From Flavobacterium sangjuense (lineage in GTDB: Bacteria; Bacteroidota; Bacteroidia; Flavobacteriales; Flavobacteriaceae), in contig NZ_CP038810.1 of assembly GCF_004797125.1 (NCBI RefSeq), forward strand, positions 434,001 through 498,000: a stretch of 64,000 bases of DNA, written 5' to 3'. This document shows positions 33,999 to 43,000 of the stretch, piece by piece. The notes beneath the pieces were generated by a model. It made no database searches. It saw nothing but the letters and a program-made list of their open reading frames with translations, and was not told where the DNA came from. Position numbers and translations under genes: made by a program. Position 1 is the stretch's first letter, and the number at the start of each line of letters is the position of its first letter.

Positions 33999-34574
33999 TT
34001 ATGCAAATAGACCTTTAACATTAGCGGCAAATAATTTAACAGCAATCGCTAAAAGTACGATGCCAAAAACTTTTCGAATGATACTTAATCCATTTTCGCC
34101 AAGCATTTTTTCGATTTTACCAGAAGATTTCAAAACCAAATACACCAAAATAATATTCAGAAGAATGGCGACGATTATATTTACAGATTGAAATTCAGCA
34201 CGAAGCGAAAGTAAAGTTGTCATCGTTCCGGCACCAGCAACCAAAGGAAATGCAATCGGAACTATCGAAGCTGAAGTTGCTTTATCATCTTTGTACAACC
34301 GAATTCCGAGTATCATTTCTAAAGCTAAAAAGAACAGCACAAACGAACCGGCAACAGCAAACGAATTTGCGTCGATGCCAATCAATTTTAGAATTTCTTC
34401 ACCCACAAAAAGAAACGCAATCATAATTCCCGCCGAAACCAACGATGCTTTTCCCGATTGAATATGACCAAACTTTGCACGCAAACCAATAATCACAGGA
34501 ATACTTCCAACGATATCAATCACGGCAAAAAGCACCATTGTGGCTGTCGCTATTTCTCTAAAATCGAAGTTCAT
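33999..34574 (-). CDS. MarC family integral membrane protein
   Basis: A 191-residue protein with six hydrophobic helices typical of the MarC (UPF0056) family, with VLFAVIDIVGSIPVIIGL near the N-terminus and IAFPLVAGAGTMTTLL in the centre. MarC was named for its position beside the mar locus, yet it is not needed for multiple antibiotic resistance, and its function is unknown. The gene is single, and a TATTTTTG -7 box lies 18 bp ahead of the ATG. It diverges from the DUF3109 gene. Confidence 0.9.
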   Translation of the reverse strand: MNFDFREIATATMVLFAVIDIVGSIPVIIGLRAKFGHIQSGKASLVSAGIMIAFLFVGEEILKLIGIDANSFAVAGSFVLFFLALEMILGIRLYKDDKATSASIVPIAFPLVAGAGTMTTLLSLRAEFQSVNIIVAILLNIILVYLVLKSSGKIEKMLGENGLSIIRKVFGIVLLAIAVKLFAANVKGLFA

Positions 34575-34591
34575 TACTTTAATTTTTTTTA

Positions 34592-34599
34592 CAAAAATA
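34592..34599 (-). promoter_or_regulatory. Putative -7 box (TATTTTTG) for the MarC gene
   Basis: An exact minus-strand TAnnTTTG match 18 bp before the ATG at 34574. Confidence 0.5.
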
Positions 34600-34631
34600 C
34601 CTTTTTAATCGTTTATAATGACTTTTGATTT

Positions 34632-34639
34632 TACCTTTG
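34632..34639 (+). promoter_or_regulatory. Putative -7 box (TACCTTTG) for the DUF3109 gene
   Basis: An exact match 24 bp before the ATG at 34663. It excludes the upstream ATG at 34618 as the start. Confidence 0.55.
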
Positions 34640-34662
34640 CGGTTGCAAATCATAAATGTATC

Positions 34663-35235
34663 ATGTTCCAATTAGGCAAAACCATAGTTTCTGAAGACAT
34701 CCTTGAAAAAGATTTTGTGTGCAATCTTTCCGCTTGCCATGGCGCTTGCTGTGTCGATGGAGATGCCGGCGCACCTTTGACCAAAGAAGAAACTGAAATT
34801 TTGGAAAAAATCTATCCGAAAGTAAAACCCTTTTTGCGTAAAGAAGGAATTGAAGCTATTGAAAGATTAGGGACTTGGGTTGTGGGAACCGACCAGGATT
34901 TGGAAACACCACTAATTGACAACAAAGATTGCGCTTATGTGATTTTTGATGGAAAAACAGCACTTTGTGGCATTGAGCAAGCATATAATCAAGGAATAAT
35001 TGATTGGAAAAAACCGGTTTCCTGTCATTTGTATCCGATTCGTGTAAAAGATTTTACCGAATTTGCCGCAGTCAATTACGACCGTTGGGACATTTGCAAT
35101 CCGGCGTGTTCTTTGGGAAAAGAACTTGAAGTTCCGGTTTATAAATTCGTAAAAGAAGCTTTGATTCGAAAATTTGGTGCAGATTGGTATGCTGAATTAG
35201 AGAAAGTTGCTGAAGATTTAAAGAATGGGAAGTAA
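34663..35235 (+). CDS. DUF3109 family cysteine-rich protein
   Basis: A 190-residue soluble protein. The start [13 protein letters not shown] at 34663 is chosen because an exact -7 box lies between the upstream ATG and this one. It carries four cysteine groups: [11 protein letters not shown] near the N-terminus, [22 protein letters not shown] and CNPACSLGK, the pattern of DUF3109 and related YkgJ-like proteins thought to chelate zinc or iron or to hold an Fe-S cluster. No activity is established. The tRNA-Ala gene follows 80 bp downstream with its own promoter. Confidence 0.87.
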   Translation: MFQLGKTIVSEDILEKDFVCNLSACHGACCVDGDAGAPLTKEETEILEKIYPKVKPFLRKEGIEAIERLGTWVVGTDQDLETPLIDNKDCAYVIFDGKTALCGIEQAYNQGIIDWKKPVSCHLYPIRVKDFTEFAAVNYDRWDICNPACSLGKELEVPVYKFVKEALIRKFGADWYAELEKVAEDLKNGK

Positions 35236-35269
35236 TTAAACTTCAAACAAAAAATAAAGATTCACTTGA

Positions 35270-35302
35270 TTTGTCTTTTGTTTCTATAAAATTATATATT
35301 TG
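35270..35302 (+). promoter_or_regulatory. Promoter of tRNA-Ala (TTTG-N21-TATATTTG)
   Basis: TTTG at 35270-35273 and TATATTTG at 35295-35302 match both boxes, 13 bp before the tRNA 5' end. Confidence 0.7.
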
Positions 35303-35315
35303 TCGGACAAATTTT

Positions 35316-35389
35316 GGGGATGTAGCTCAGCTGGTTAGAGTGCTTGCCTGGCAGGCAAGAAGTCGTGGGTTCGAGTCCCATCTTCTCCA
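35316..35389 (+). tRNA. tRNA-Ala (GGC anticodon)
   Basis: A 74-base cloverleaf: acceptor GGGGATG, D arm GCTC/GAGT, anticodon arm CTTGC-CTGGCAG-GCAAG with anticodon GGC, T arm GTGGG-TTCGAGT-CCCAT, acceptor CTTCTCC and discriminator A. The G3:U70 pair that defines alanine tRNAs is present. Position 6 (T) faces position 67 (T), a mismatch in the acceptor stem. CCA is not encoded (ACAA follows). It has its own promoter and terminator and is transcribed alone. Confidence 0.95.
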
Positions 35390-35390
35390 C

Positions 35391-35428
35391 AAAAGCCGTC
35401 TGGTTAAAAAACCAGATGGCTTTTTTTT
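35391..35428 (+). terminator. Terminator of tRNA-Ala
   Basis: AAAAGCCGTCTGGTT pairs with AACCAGATGGCTTTT (one G-U pair), followed by a long T run, directly after the tRNA. Confidence 0.9.
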
Positions 35429-35460
35429 ATTTCTTATCTTTACATTAAATAAAACTATTT

Positions 35461-36216
35461 ATGTCTGATAATGGCTCACTTTACGTTTCTGTAGAAAATA
35501 AAATTGCCACGGTAACCTTTGAACATCCGGCAAGCAATTCATTTCCAAGTGAATTATTGCAAAAACTTACGGATGAATTAAATAGAATTTCGAGCAATTC
35601 AGAAGTCAATGTGGTTGTTTTACAAAGCGAAGGTACAGCGTTTTGTGCTGGCGCTTCTTTTGACGAATTACTTTCTATAACCGATTTTGAAACCGGGAAA
35701 AAATTCTTTTCGGGTTTTGCGAATGTGATTAACGCTATGCGAAAGTGTTCCAAAATCATCATCGGAAAAATACAAGGCAAAGCTGTCGGTGGTGGCGTTG
35801 GTCTTATTGCAGCCTGTGATTTTGCTTTTGCCTATCAGGATGCAGGTATTAAATTATCTGAAATTGCAATCGGTATTGGACCGTTCGTAATTGAACCGGC
35901 AGTTTCCAGAAAAATTGGTAAAATTGCCATGTCTGAAATGACATTACAACCCAATTTATGGCAAACGGCTGATTGGGCAAAGGAAAAAGGATTGTATGTA
36001 GATATTTTTGACAGTCAGAACGAAGTAACCGAAGCCACATTAAAACTTGCCGGAAAATTAGCATCCTACAATCCGGAAGCTTTAGCCGAAATAAAAAAAA
36101 TTTTTTGGCAAGGCACTGAAAATTGGGACGAACTATTATATGAAAGGGCTTCAATTTCAGGAAAATTAGTGCTTTCTGATTTTACCAAAGAAGCCTTGAG
36201 CCAATTTAAAAAGTAA
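35461..36216 (+). CDS. Enoyl-CoA hydratase/isomerase family protein
   Basis: A 251-residue crotonase-fold protein. The first oxyanion-hole loop is seen as EGTAFCAGASFDELL and the second as KAVGGGVGLIAACDFAFAYQDAG. The catalytic glutamates of true enoyl-CoA hydratase are not clearly in place (IGIGPFVIEPAVSRKIG replaces the usual segment), so the reaction may be an isomerase, hydratase or related lyase on an acyl-CoA. The start MSDNGSLYV fits the fold. The promoter of the next operon lies in its 3' end. Confidence 0.87.
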   Translation: MSDNGSLYVSVENKIATVTFEHPASNSFPSELLQKLTDELNRISSNSEVNVVVLQSEGTAFCAGASFDELLSITDFETGKKFFSGFANVINAMRKCSKIIIGKIQGKAVGGGVGLIAACDFAFAYQDAGIKLSEIAIGIGPFVIEPAVSRKIGKIAMSEMTLQPNLWQTADWAKEKGLYVDIFDSQNEVTEATLKLAGKLASYNPEALAEIKKIFWQGTENWDELLYERASISGKLVLSDFTKEALSQFKK

Positions 36217-36225
36217 TTACCTTTG
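36196..36225 (+). promoter_or_regulatory. Promoter of queD-lpxH (TTG-N19-TACCTTTG)
   Basis: TTG at 36196-36198 inside the end of the upstream gene and TACCTTTG at 36218-36225 have the ideal 19-bp spacing. Confidence 0.68.
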
Positions 36226-36234
36226 CAAACCCGA

Positions 36235-36246
36235 GACCTTTAGGTC
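36235..36246 (+). promoter_or_regulatory. Small hairpin in the queD leader
   Basis: GACCT-TT-AGGTC lies about 10 bases after the -7 box, so it would form at the very 5' end of the mRNA. It may stabilise the transcript or serve as an operator. It does not resemble a preQ1 riboswitch. Confidence 0.4.
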
Positions 36247-36276
36247 GAATTGTTATGAAATAAAAAATTCAAAAGC

Positions 36277-36729
36277 ATGAGTAACATCAGAATCACAAAA
36301 CAATTTTCTTTCGAAACCGGACACGCGCTCTATGGCTATGATGGCAAATGCAAAAATGTACACGGGCACAGTTATAAACTTTCGGTGACGGTTATTGGGC
36401 AACCTATTTCGGATACCTCCAATGTAAAATTTGGTATGGTGATTGACTTTTCGGATTTGAAAACAATTGTCAAAGAAGAGGTTGTTGATGCTTTTGACCA
36501 TGCTACTGTTTTTAATAAAAACACACCACATGTTGAATTGGCTGCCGAATTAAAAAGCCGTGGACATCATGTGATTTTGGTGGATTACCAGCCTACGAGT
36601 GAAAATATGGTAACCGATTTTGCTCAAAAAATAAAAAGTCGTTTGCCGAATGACATCAAATTACATTCGCTGAAATTGCAGGAAACGGAAACGTCTTTTG
36701 CCGAATGGTTTGCCTCAGATAACGAATAA
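36277..36729 (+). CDS. queD: 6-carboxytetrahydropterin synthase (QueD/PTPS family)
   Basis: A 150-residue enzyme of the 6-pyruvoyl-tetrahydropterin synthase fold. The zinc histidines are His16 (ETGHAL), His29 and His31 (NVHGHSY), and the catalytic Cys25 precedes them in GKCKNVHGH. In bacteria this form makes 6-carboxytetrahydropterin, an early step to queuosine. The length is slightly above the usual 120-140 residues because of an inserted segment at residues 80-100. lpxH follows 12 bp later and is co-transcribed. Other queuosine genes are not in the window. Confidence 0.87.
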   Translation: MSNIRITKQFSFETGHALYGYDGKCKNVHGHSYKLSVTVIGQPISDTSNVKFGMVIDFSDLKTIVKEEVVDAFDHATVFNKNTPHVELAAELKSRGHHVILVDYQPTSENMVTDFAQKIKSRLPNDIKLHSLKLQETETSFAEWFASDNE

Positions 36730-36741
36730 CCTCAACTATTG

Positions 36742-37494
36742 ATGACTATTTCTCCAAACAAAAAAATATATTTTGCTTCTGACCAACACTTTGGTGCACC
36801 AACGCCTGAGTTGAGTTTTCCGCGTGAACAAAAATTTGTCGCTTGGCTTGACGAAGTAAAAAAAGATGCTGAATGCATTTTTCTGCTAGGCGATTTATTT
36901 GATTTTTGGTTTGAATATAAAACTGTTGTTCCTAAAGGTTTCGTAAGAGTTCTGGGCAAATTGGCCGAAATTCGCGACAGTGGAATTCCGATTTATTTCT
37001 TTGTGGGCAACCACGATTTATGGATGAACGATTATTTTCAGAAAGAGTTGAACATTCCGGTTTATCACGATAATCAGGAATATGAATTCAACGGAAAAAC
37101 CTTTTTAATTGGACATGGTGACGGAAAAGGCCCGGGAGACAAAGGTTACAAGCGCATGAAAAAAGTGTTTACCAGCCCGTTTTCAAAATGGCTGTATCGT
37201 TGGTTGCATCCTGATTTGGGCATGAAACTAGCACAATATCTTTCGGTAAAAAACAAACTCATTTCGGGCGATGCCGATGTGAAATTCCTAGGCGAAGAAA
37301 AAGAATGGCTGGTTCAATATTCCAAACGCAAACTCGAAACCAAACATTATAACTACCTTGTTTTTGGACACCGTCATTTGCCGATGGTGATTACTGTTGG
37401 CGAAAATGCTCAATACGTCAACCTTGGTGATTGGATTGGTTACTTTACTTATGGTGTTTTTGATGGCGAGAAATTTGAGTTGAAGGAATATTAG
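36742..37494 (+). CDS. lpxH: UDP-2,3-diacylglucosamine diphosphatase (LpxH-like)
   Basis: A 250-residue calcineurin-like phosphoesterase. The metal motifs are all visible: FASDQHFGAP, GDLFDFWFEY, VGNHDLW, GHGDGKGPGDKGYK and FGHRHLP. The ATG at 36742 is preferred over a TTG one codon upstream. LpxH removes UMP from UDP-diacylglucosamine in lipid A synthesis, and a peripheral inner-membrane protein is expected. Bacteroidota genomes often carry this longer LpxH type. It is co-transcribed with queD, although the pathways are unrelated. Confidence 0.88.
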   Translation: MTISPNKKIYFASDQHFGAPTPELSFPREQKFVAWLDEVKKDAECIFLLGDLFDFWFEYKTVVPKGFVRVLGKLAEIRDSGIPIYFFVGNHDLWMNDYFQKELNIPVYHDNQEYEFNGKTFLIGHGDGKGPGDKGYKRMKKVFTSPFSKWLYRWLHPDLGMKLAQYLSVKNKLISGDADVKFLGEEKEWLVQYSKRKLETKHYNYLVFGHRHLPMVITVGENAQYVNLGDWIGYFTYGVFDGEKFELKEY

Positions 37495-37498
37495 AATT

Positions 37499-38767
37499 TT
37501 AGTGACTATTCTTCAAAGCTTCCACATCTTTTGCTAAATCCAAATTCCTAAACGAAGGCGAAATAAATCCGGTAAAAGTAACCGTAATCAATGTCATTGT
37601 TCCACCAAAAACTACGGCGGGAACTGTGCCCATGATTTTGGCGGTAAGCCCACTTTCAAAAGCACCCAATTCATTTGAAGAACCCACAAAAATTGAATTT
37701 ACGGAAGCAACACGACCACGCATATTATCCGGTGTATGCAATTGCAGAATCGTGTTCCGGATAACGACTGAAACGCCATCAAAAATGCCGCTAAAGAACA
37801 TCGCTATCACCGAGACCCAAAACCATTTTGACAATCCAAAAACGATAATACAAACTCCGAAAAGAAAAATAGCCGACAGTAATTTGATTCCCGCTTTTTT
37901 ATTCAACGGAATATAAGCCGACAACACCATCGTAATGAAAGAACCTACCGCTGGTGCAGCACGCAAAACTCCAAATCCTTCAGAACCAACTTTGAGAATA
38001 TCCTGTGCAAAAATCGGCAGTAATGCCATAGCTCCACCAAATAACACCGCAATCATATCAAGCGAAATGGCGCCTAAAATAGTCTTGTTTTGAAAGACAA
38101 ACTTGACTCCTTCTTTTAAGCTTTGCATAATTGGTTCGCCAATTTTTGGATTTAAAATTGGTTTACTTTCGATTTTGGTTAAAAAAAGTAAGGAAAAAAC
38201 GGAGAAGGCAAATACCACACACATCGACCAATGCACTCCGATTAAACTAATCGAAAAACCGGCTAAACCCGGACCAAGCATGGCTCCCATTTGCCATACG
38301 GAACTGCTCCAGGTAGAAGCATTTGCATACGCTTTTTTAGGTACAATTAAGGATAACAATGAAAAGATAGTTGGCGAAATAAACGCACGCACCAAGCCGC
38401 CTGCAAAGACTAAAGCGTAAATAATATATAGAATACTATGGAGTTCTAAATTCTTATTGATACTCGGAACCGTAATTAAAAAAAGCCCGAGACTAACAAT
38501 TGAAAAACCAAGTATGCATTTAAAAAGCAATCTTTTTTTCTCACTTTGATCAACGATATGACCCGCAAAAAGTGCCATTCCAATCGCCGGAATAATTTCC
38601 ATTAAACCAATAATTCCGAGTGATAATGGGTCTTTGGTCAACCGATAAACTTCCCATTCTATAATTACAAATTGCATCGCCCAGGCAAAAACCATGGCAA
38701 ATCGCAATAACAAAAAGAAATTAAATTCTTTATACCGAAGTGCTTCGTAAGGGTCGTTTTTCGTCAT
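37499..38767 (-). CDS. MFS transporter
   Basis: A 422-residue transporter with 12 predicted membrane helices. Features of the enterobactin-exporter-like MFS subgroup are seen: AMQFVIIEWEVYRLT in helix 1, GHIVDQSEKKRLL in the loop after helix 2, and a second copy in the C-terminal half (TPDNMRGRVASVNSIFVG). The substrate is unknown. Its start abuts the recJ stop exactly (38767/38768), so recJ and this gene form an operon. It converges with lpxH with a 4-bp gap and no visible terminator between them. Confidence 0.9.
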   Translation of the reverse strand: MTKNDPYEALRYKEFNFFLLLRFAMVFAWAMQFVIIEWEVYRLTKDPLSLGIIGLMEIIPAIGMALFAGHIVDQSEKKRLLFKCILGFSIVSLGLFLITVPSINKNLELHSILYIIYALVFAGGLVRAFISPTIFSLLSLIVPKKAYANASTWSSSVWQMGAMLGPGLAGFSISLIGVHWSMCVVFAFSVFSLLFLTKIESKPILNPKIGEPIMQSLKEGVKFVFQNKTILGAISLDMIAVLFGGAMALLPIFAQDILKVGSEGFGVLRAAPAVGSFITMVLSAYIPLNKKAGIKLLSAIFLFGVCIIVFGLSKWFWVSVIAMFFSGIFDGVSVVIRNTILQLHTPDNMRGRVASVNSIFVGSSNELGAFESGLTAKIMGTVPAVVFGGTMTLITVTFTGFISPSFRNLDLAKDVEALKNSH

Positions 38768-40462
38768 TTAATCAGGCTTAATATCTTTCAGTCTCAATTG
38801 CAAAGATACAGTTCCATTAAATTCATTCTCATCAATACAATAACAAATTGCAATTGGCTGATGGTTTTTAGTTATTTCTAATTTATCACCTAAGCCAAAA
38901 CCTATGGCTCCAATACCATTAGAATTAGATTGCTTTACGAATAGTTTTAAATGTTCTCTGTTTTGTCCTAATGTTTTGGCATAACCCGTGTCTATTATGT
39001 TTTTGGTCATAAAAGTAGGCGTCATATTCTGTGGCCCAAAAGGTTCAAACTGGTTTAATAATCGCACCAATCTATCATCAATATCGGTTAGATTAATTTC
39101 AGCATCAATAGCAATTTCCGGAGTTAACAAATCGGGGTGAATGGTTTCTGAAACCACTTTTTCAAACGCATTTTTAAAATTCTGATAATTCTCCTCTTTT
39201 AATGTCATTCCGGCTGCATACATGTGACCACCAAATTGTTCGAGATGTTTGGAACTCGCTTCTAATGCATTATAAATATCAAAATCTTTTACAGAACGAG
39301 CCGAAGCTGCTAGTTTGTCACCACTTTTGGTAAAGACAATTGTCGGGCGATAATAGGTTTCTATCAAGCGTGAGGCTACAATTCCGATTACGCCTTTGTG
39401 CCAGTTTTCATCATAAACAACAGTAGTAAACCTATCTGTTTCCTCATTTATTTCAATCTGGTCTAAGGCTTCAATCGTGATTTGTTTGTCTAAATCTTTT
39501 CGGTCAGTATTGTGCTGCTCAATTTCTGCAGCAAATTGTCCTGCTTGGTCTAAATCATATTCCGTCAATAAAGAAACTGCAGCGTTTCCATGTTTTATTC
39601 TTCCGGCAGCGTTAATTCTTGGCGCGATAATAAAAACGACATCCGTAATTGTCAACACTTTTTTCTTTACGTTTTGGATTAAAGCTTTAATTCCCGGACG
39701 CGGATTGGTATTGATAACTTCCAATCCAAATTTGGCTAAAACTCGATTCTCGCCTGTCATCGGAACAATATCGGCAGCAATTGCGGTCGCCACCAAATCG
39801 AGATAAATCAGTAAATCGTCAATCGTTTGATTTCTGTTTTTGCCCAAAGCCTGAATCAGTTTGAAGCCAACGCCACAACCACACAATTCATCATACGGAT
39901 ACGAACAATCTTCTCTTTTTGGGTCGAGAACCGCAACAGCATTTGGCAAAGTATCGCCCGGACGATGGTGATCACAAATGATAAAATCGATGTTTCTTTC
40001 ATTCGCGTAAGCGATATGTTCAATCGATTTTATGCCACAATCCAATGCAATAATCAGAGAAACTCCGTTGTCGTCTGCAAAATCAATTCCTTTATACGAA
40101 ATTCCGTAGCCTTCATCATAACGATCCGGAATGTAAGTCGCGACATTTGGATAATAACTTTTCAGATAAGACGAAACCAGCGAAACTGCCGTTGTTCCAT
40201 CGACATCATAATCGCCAAAAACCAAAATATTTTCACCCTTGGCAATCGCTGATTCAATTCGGGAAACCGCTTTATCCATATCTTTCATCAGATACGGATT
40301 ATGCAAATCATCTAAACTAGGACGGAAAAATTGGCGTGCCTGTTCAAACGTTTCAATACCACGCTGCACCAAAAGCGTAGCGACAAGTTCCTCAATTTTT
40401 AATTGAGAAGCTAAAGCTTTTACTTTTTCAGAAGATGGTTTAGGTTTGAGTGTCCAGCGCAT
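38768..40462 (-). CDS. recJ: Single-stranded-DNA-specific exonuclease RecJ
   Basis: A 564-residue 5'-3' ssDNA exonuclease. The DHH-family metal motifs are present: FGDYDVDGTTAVS, ALDCGIK, CDHHRPGD and LVATAIADIVPM. The DHHA1 domain has GVIGIVASRL and FGGHMYAAGM, and the C-terminal OB fold follows. RecJ works in recombination and mismatch repair. It is the first gene of a two-gene unit with the MFS transporter, and a TATTTTTG box lies 23 bp ahead. No anomalies. Confidence 0.95.
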   Translation of the reverse strand: MRWTLKPKPSSEKVKALASQLKIEELVATLLVQRGIETFEQARQFFRPSLDDLHNPYLMKDMDKAVSRIESAIAKGENILVFGDYDVDGTTAVSLVSSYLKSYYPNVATYIPDRYDEGYGISYKGIDFADDNGVSLIIALDCGIKSIEHIAYANERNIDFIICDHHRPGDTLPNAVAVLDPKREDCSYPYDELCGCGVGFKLIQALGKNRNQTIDDLLIYLDLVATAIAADIVPMTGENRVLAKFGLEVINTNPRPGIKALIQNVKKKVLTITDVVFIIAPRINAAGRIKHGNAAVSLLTEYDLDQAGQFAAEIEQHNTDRKDLDKQITIEALDQIEINEETDRFTTVVYDENWHKGVIGIVASRLIETYYRPTIVFTKSGDKLAASARSVKDFDIYNALEASSKHLEQFGGHMYAAGMTLKEENYQNFKNAFEKVVSETIHPDLLTPEIAIDAEINLTDIDDRLVRLLNQFEPFGPQNMTPTFMTKNIIDTGYAKTLGQNREHLKLFVKQSNSNGIGAIGFGLGDKLEITKNHQPIAICYCIDENEFNGTVSLQLRLKDIKPD

Positions 40463-40485
40463 GTTGAATTACGAATGATTGCAAA

Positions 40486-40493
40486 CAAAAATA
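40486..40493 (-). promoter_or_regulatory. Putative -7 box (TATTTTTG) for recJ
   Basis: An exact minus-strand match 23 bp before the ATG at 40462. Confidence 0.5.
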
Positions 40494-40563
40494 CGTGAAA
40501 GGCTATAACAAATGATATAGTTTTTCTGTATATTTTATAAATAACAACCAAAATAATATTTGC

Positions 40564-40571
40564 TACTTTTG
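40564..40571 (+). promoter_or_regulatory. Putative -7 box (TACTTTTG) for adenine deaminase
   Basis: An exact match 20 bp before the ATG at 40592. No clear -33 box. Confidence 0.5.
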
Positions 40572-40591
40572 AACTATAAAAGAAATTCAAA

Positions 40592-42214
40592 ATGCAAATT
40601 CAAGGTCAGATTGTCGACATTCCAAATCGCAAAATATATTCGGGTGAAATTACTGTGGAAAAAGGTAAAATCACATCAATAACGGAAGCAGCACACAACG
40701 TCAAAACCTATATTCTTCCCGGTTTTGTTGATGCGCACATTCATATTGAAAGCTCGATGTTGGTGCCTTCTGAATTTGCGAAGCTTGCGGTTTTACACGG
40801 AACGGTTGGAACCATTTCAGACCCGCATGAAATTGCAAATGTGCTTGGAAAAGATGGTGTTCATTATATGATTGAAAATGGTAAAAAAGTGCCGTTGAAG
40901 TTTCATTTTGGCGCGCCTTCCTGTGTTCCTGCTACCTTTTTTGAAACGGCCGGAGCCGTGATTGATTCGGAACAAATCAAGGAATTGATGGGGTCGCCCG
41001 ATATTTATTATTTATCCGAAATGATGAATTATCCGGGCGTTTTGTTTGATGATGAAGAAGTTTTGAAAAAAATTGCCTGGGCGAAACATTTCAACAAACC
41101 GGTTGATGGACACGCTCCGGGATTACGAGGAGCGCCTATTGAAAAATATATTGCTGCCGGAATTTCTACCGATCATGAGTGTTTTACTTATGATGAAGCG
41201 GCAGAAAAATTATCGCTTGGAATGAAAGTCCTTATCCGTGAAGGAAGCGCGGCGAAAAACTTTGAAGCTTTGATTGATTTATTGCCGGACAATTTCGAAA
41301 ACATGATGTTTTGTTCTGACGATAAACATCCGGATGATTTAATTGTTGGGCACATTAATTTGCTTTGCGCAAGAGCAGTTGCCAAAGGTTTTGACGTTTT
41401 CAAAATATTGCAAATGGCTTGCGTCAATCCAGTGAAACATTACAAAATGAACATTGGTTTATTGCAAAAAAACGATGCCGCTGATTTTATTGTAGTTGAA
41501 GATTTAACCAATTTCAAAGTGTTGCAAACCTATATCGATGGCGAACTCGTTGCCGAAAACGGGAAATCATTTGTAAAACACGTCGACTTTGAAAAACCTA
41601 ATAATTTCAATACTTCTAAAAAGCAGGTTATTGAGTTTGATATCAGCAGTTCAGCTTCAAAAATTAGAGTTATCGAAGCTTTAGAAGGACAATTAATTAC
41701 CAATGAAATTCACCACAAACCCAAAATAGAAAACGGAAAAATCGTTTCTGATATAGAAAATGACATTCTGAAAATGGTGGTTGTCAACCGCTACGAAAAT
41801 GCTCCACCAGCGATTGCTTTCATCAAAAACTTTGGCTTGAAAAAAGGTGCGATTGCCAGTTCGGTGGCGCACGACTGTCATAATATTGTTGTTGTTGGAA
41901 CTTCGGATGAAGAAATCTGCAAAGCAGTCAATATACTGATTGAAAATAATGGCGGCGTTTGTGCTGTGAATGGTGCTGAAACCAAATCGTTAGCACTTCC
42001 TGTAGCCGGAATCATGAGCGACAAAGATGGTTGGGAAACCGGTAAATTGTATCAGGAAATCGATGCTATGTCAAAACAATTGGGAAGCAATTTGAAAGCC
42101 CCGTTTATGACTTTATCATTCATGGCGTTATTGGTAATTCCCGATTTGAAATTGTCTGACAAAGGTTTATTTAGCGGGAATTCGTTCTCGTTTGTGGATT
42201 TGGAAGTGTCTTAA
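40592..42214 (+). CDS. ade: Adenine deaminase
   Basis: A 540-residue amidohydrolase that converts adenine to hypoxanthine for purine salvage. Metal-binding residues appear as [22 protein letters not shown] and [12 protein letters not shown], with [10 protein letters not shown] later, all characteristic of the bacterial Ade type. The C-terminal domain (residues about 385-540; [20 protein letters not shown]) is the usual extra domain. It is a single gene. Its 3' side runs into the repeat-rich region before the convergent rsmI. Confidence 0.93.
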   Translation: MQIQGQIVDIPNRKIYSGEITVEKGKITSITEAAHNVKTYILPGFVDAHIHIESSMLVPSEFAKLAVLHGTVGTISDPHEIANVLGKDGVHYMIENGKKVPLKFHFGAPSCVPATFFETAGAVIDSEQIKELMGSPDIYYLSEMMNYPGVLFDDEEVLKKIAWAKHFNKPVDGHAPGLRGAPIEKYIAAGISTDHECFTYDEAAEKLSLGMKVLIREGSAAKNFEALIDLLPDNFENMMFCSDDKHPDDLIVGHINLLCARAVAKGFDVFKILQMACVNPVKHYKMNIGLLQKNDAADFIVVEDLTNFKVLQTYIDGELVAENGKSFVKHVDFEKPNNFNTSKKQVIEFDISSSASKIRVIEALEGQLITNEIHHKPKIENGKIVSDIENDILKMVVVNRYENAPPAIAFIKNFGLKKGAIASSVAHDCHNIVVVGTSDEEICKAVNILIENNGGVCAVNGAETKSLALPVAGIMSDKDGWETGKLYQEIDAMSKQLGSNLKAPFMTLSFMALLVIPDLKLSDKGLFSGNSFSFVDLEVS

Positions 42215-42219
42215 GAAGA

Positions 42220-42262
42220 AAGATTGCTTCGCTGAAAGATGTAAGACCGCTTCGCTGAAAGA
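42220..42262 (+). repeat. 23-bp direct repeat, two units
   Basis: AAGATTGCTTCGCTGAAAGA (42220) and AAGACCGCTTCGCTGAAAGA (42243) are 23 bp apart. This matches the reverse complement of the pair at 29806-29850 in sequence and spacing, and it lies next to a heptad tract. Confidence 0.82.
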
Positions 42263-42271
42263 AAAAAGATT

Positions 42272-42988
42272 TTATTCTTCGGAATCTCTTGCTTCTTGTT
42301 TCTTGCTTCTTACTTCTAAAACTTTCCCGCCAACCACAGCTACAATTTCTCCTTTTGGCGGTTTTGCCTCAAAATGTTTTAGCACTTCTGCCGCAGTTCC
42401 GCGAATGGTTTCTTCGTGTAGTTTAGATAATTCGCGCGAAACAGAAACCGGTCTGTCGGCTCCAAAATACTGCACAAATTCCGCCAAGGTTTTTACTAAT
42501 TTATGTGGCGAAACATAGAAAATCATCGTTCTGTATTCTTCAGCTAATGCCAAATATCGGGTTTGTCTTCCTTTCTTTTCGGGCAAAAAACCTTCGAAAA
42601 CAAATCGGTCATTGGGCAAACCGCTATTCACCAAAGCCGGAACAAAAGCCGTCGCGCCAGGCAAACAATCGACTTCAATATTGTTTTCGACACAGGCACG
42701 CGTTAGCAAAAAACCAGGATCAGAAATCGCTGGAGTTCCTGCATCAGAAATCAACGCAATGTTTTCGCCAGCCTGCAACCGCTTAATCAAATTCTCAACT
42801 GTTTTGTGCTCGTTGTGCATGTGATGGCTGTGCATGTGCGTAGAAATCTCAAAATGTTTTAGGAGTTTACCGCTGGTTCGCGTGTCTTCGGCCAAAATCA
42901 AATCGACTTCTTTCAAAACGCGAATGGCTCTGAAAGTCATGTCTTCAAGGTTGCCAATTGGCGTTGGAACAATGTATAATTTTGACAT
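42272..42988 (-). CDS. rsmI: 16S rRNA (cytidine-1402-2'-O)-methyltransferase RsmI
   Basis: A 238-residue SAM-dependent methyltransferase of the tetrapyrrole methylase fold. The start MSKLYIVPTPIGNLEDMT at 42988 is the family N-terminus, and an upstream in-frame ATG would add an atypical leader. Motifs LAEDTRTSGKLLKHF and LISDAGTPAISDPGF are diagnostic. RsmI modifies C1402 in the ribosomal P site. The last residues (VRSKKQEARDSEE) are encoded by a 7-bp tandem repeat and look like a repeat-derived tail. A 15-bp inverted repeat lies upstream of the start. Confidence 0.93.
   Translation of the reverse strand: MSKLYIVPTPIGNLEDMTFRAIRVLKEVDLILAEDTRTSGKLLKHFEISTHMHSHHMHNEHKTVENLIKRLQAGENIALISDAGTPAISDPGFLLTRACVENNIEVDCLPGATAFVPALVNSGLPNDRFVFEGFLPEKKGRQTRYLALAEEYRTMIFYVSPHKLVKTLAEFVQYFGADRPVSVSRELSKLHEETIRGTAAEVLKHFEAKPPKGEIVAVVGGKVLEVRSKKQEARDSEE
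42289..42316 (+). repeat. Heptanucleotide tandem repeat (TTGCTTC x4) inside the rsmI 3' end
   Basis: Four 7-bp units: TTGCTTC, TTGTTTC, TTGCTTC, TTACTTC. They encode part of the RsmI C-terminal tail on the minus strand and lie 26 bp from the 23-bp repeats. Confidence 0.8.
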
Positions 42989-43000
42989 AGAAATAAAATA

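Noticed and set aside
34618..34662. Upstream ATG for the DUF3109 gene
   Set aside because: The exact -7 box TACCTTTG lies between the two ATGs, and the family N-terminus fits the second.
36226..36276. preQ1 riboswitch before queD
   Set aside because: The leader is short and shows only a 5-bp hairpin. The A-rich tail and loop pairing of preQ1-I are not present.
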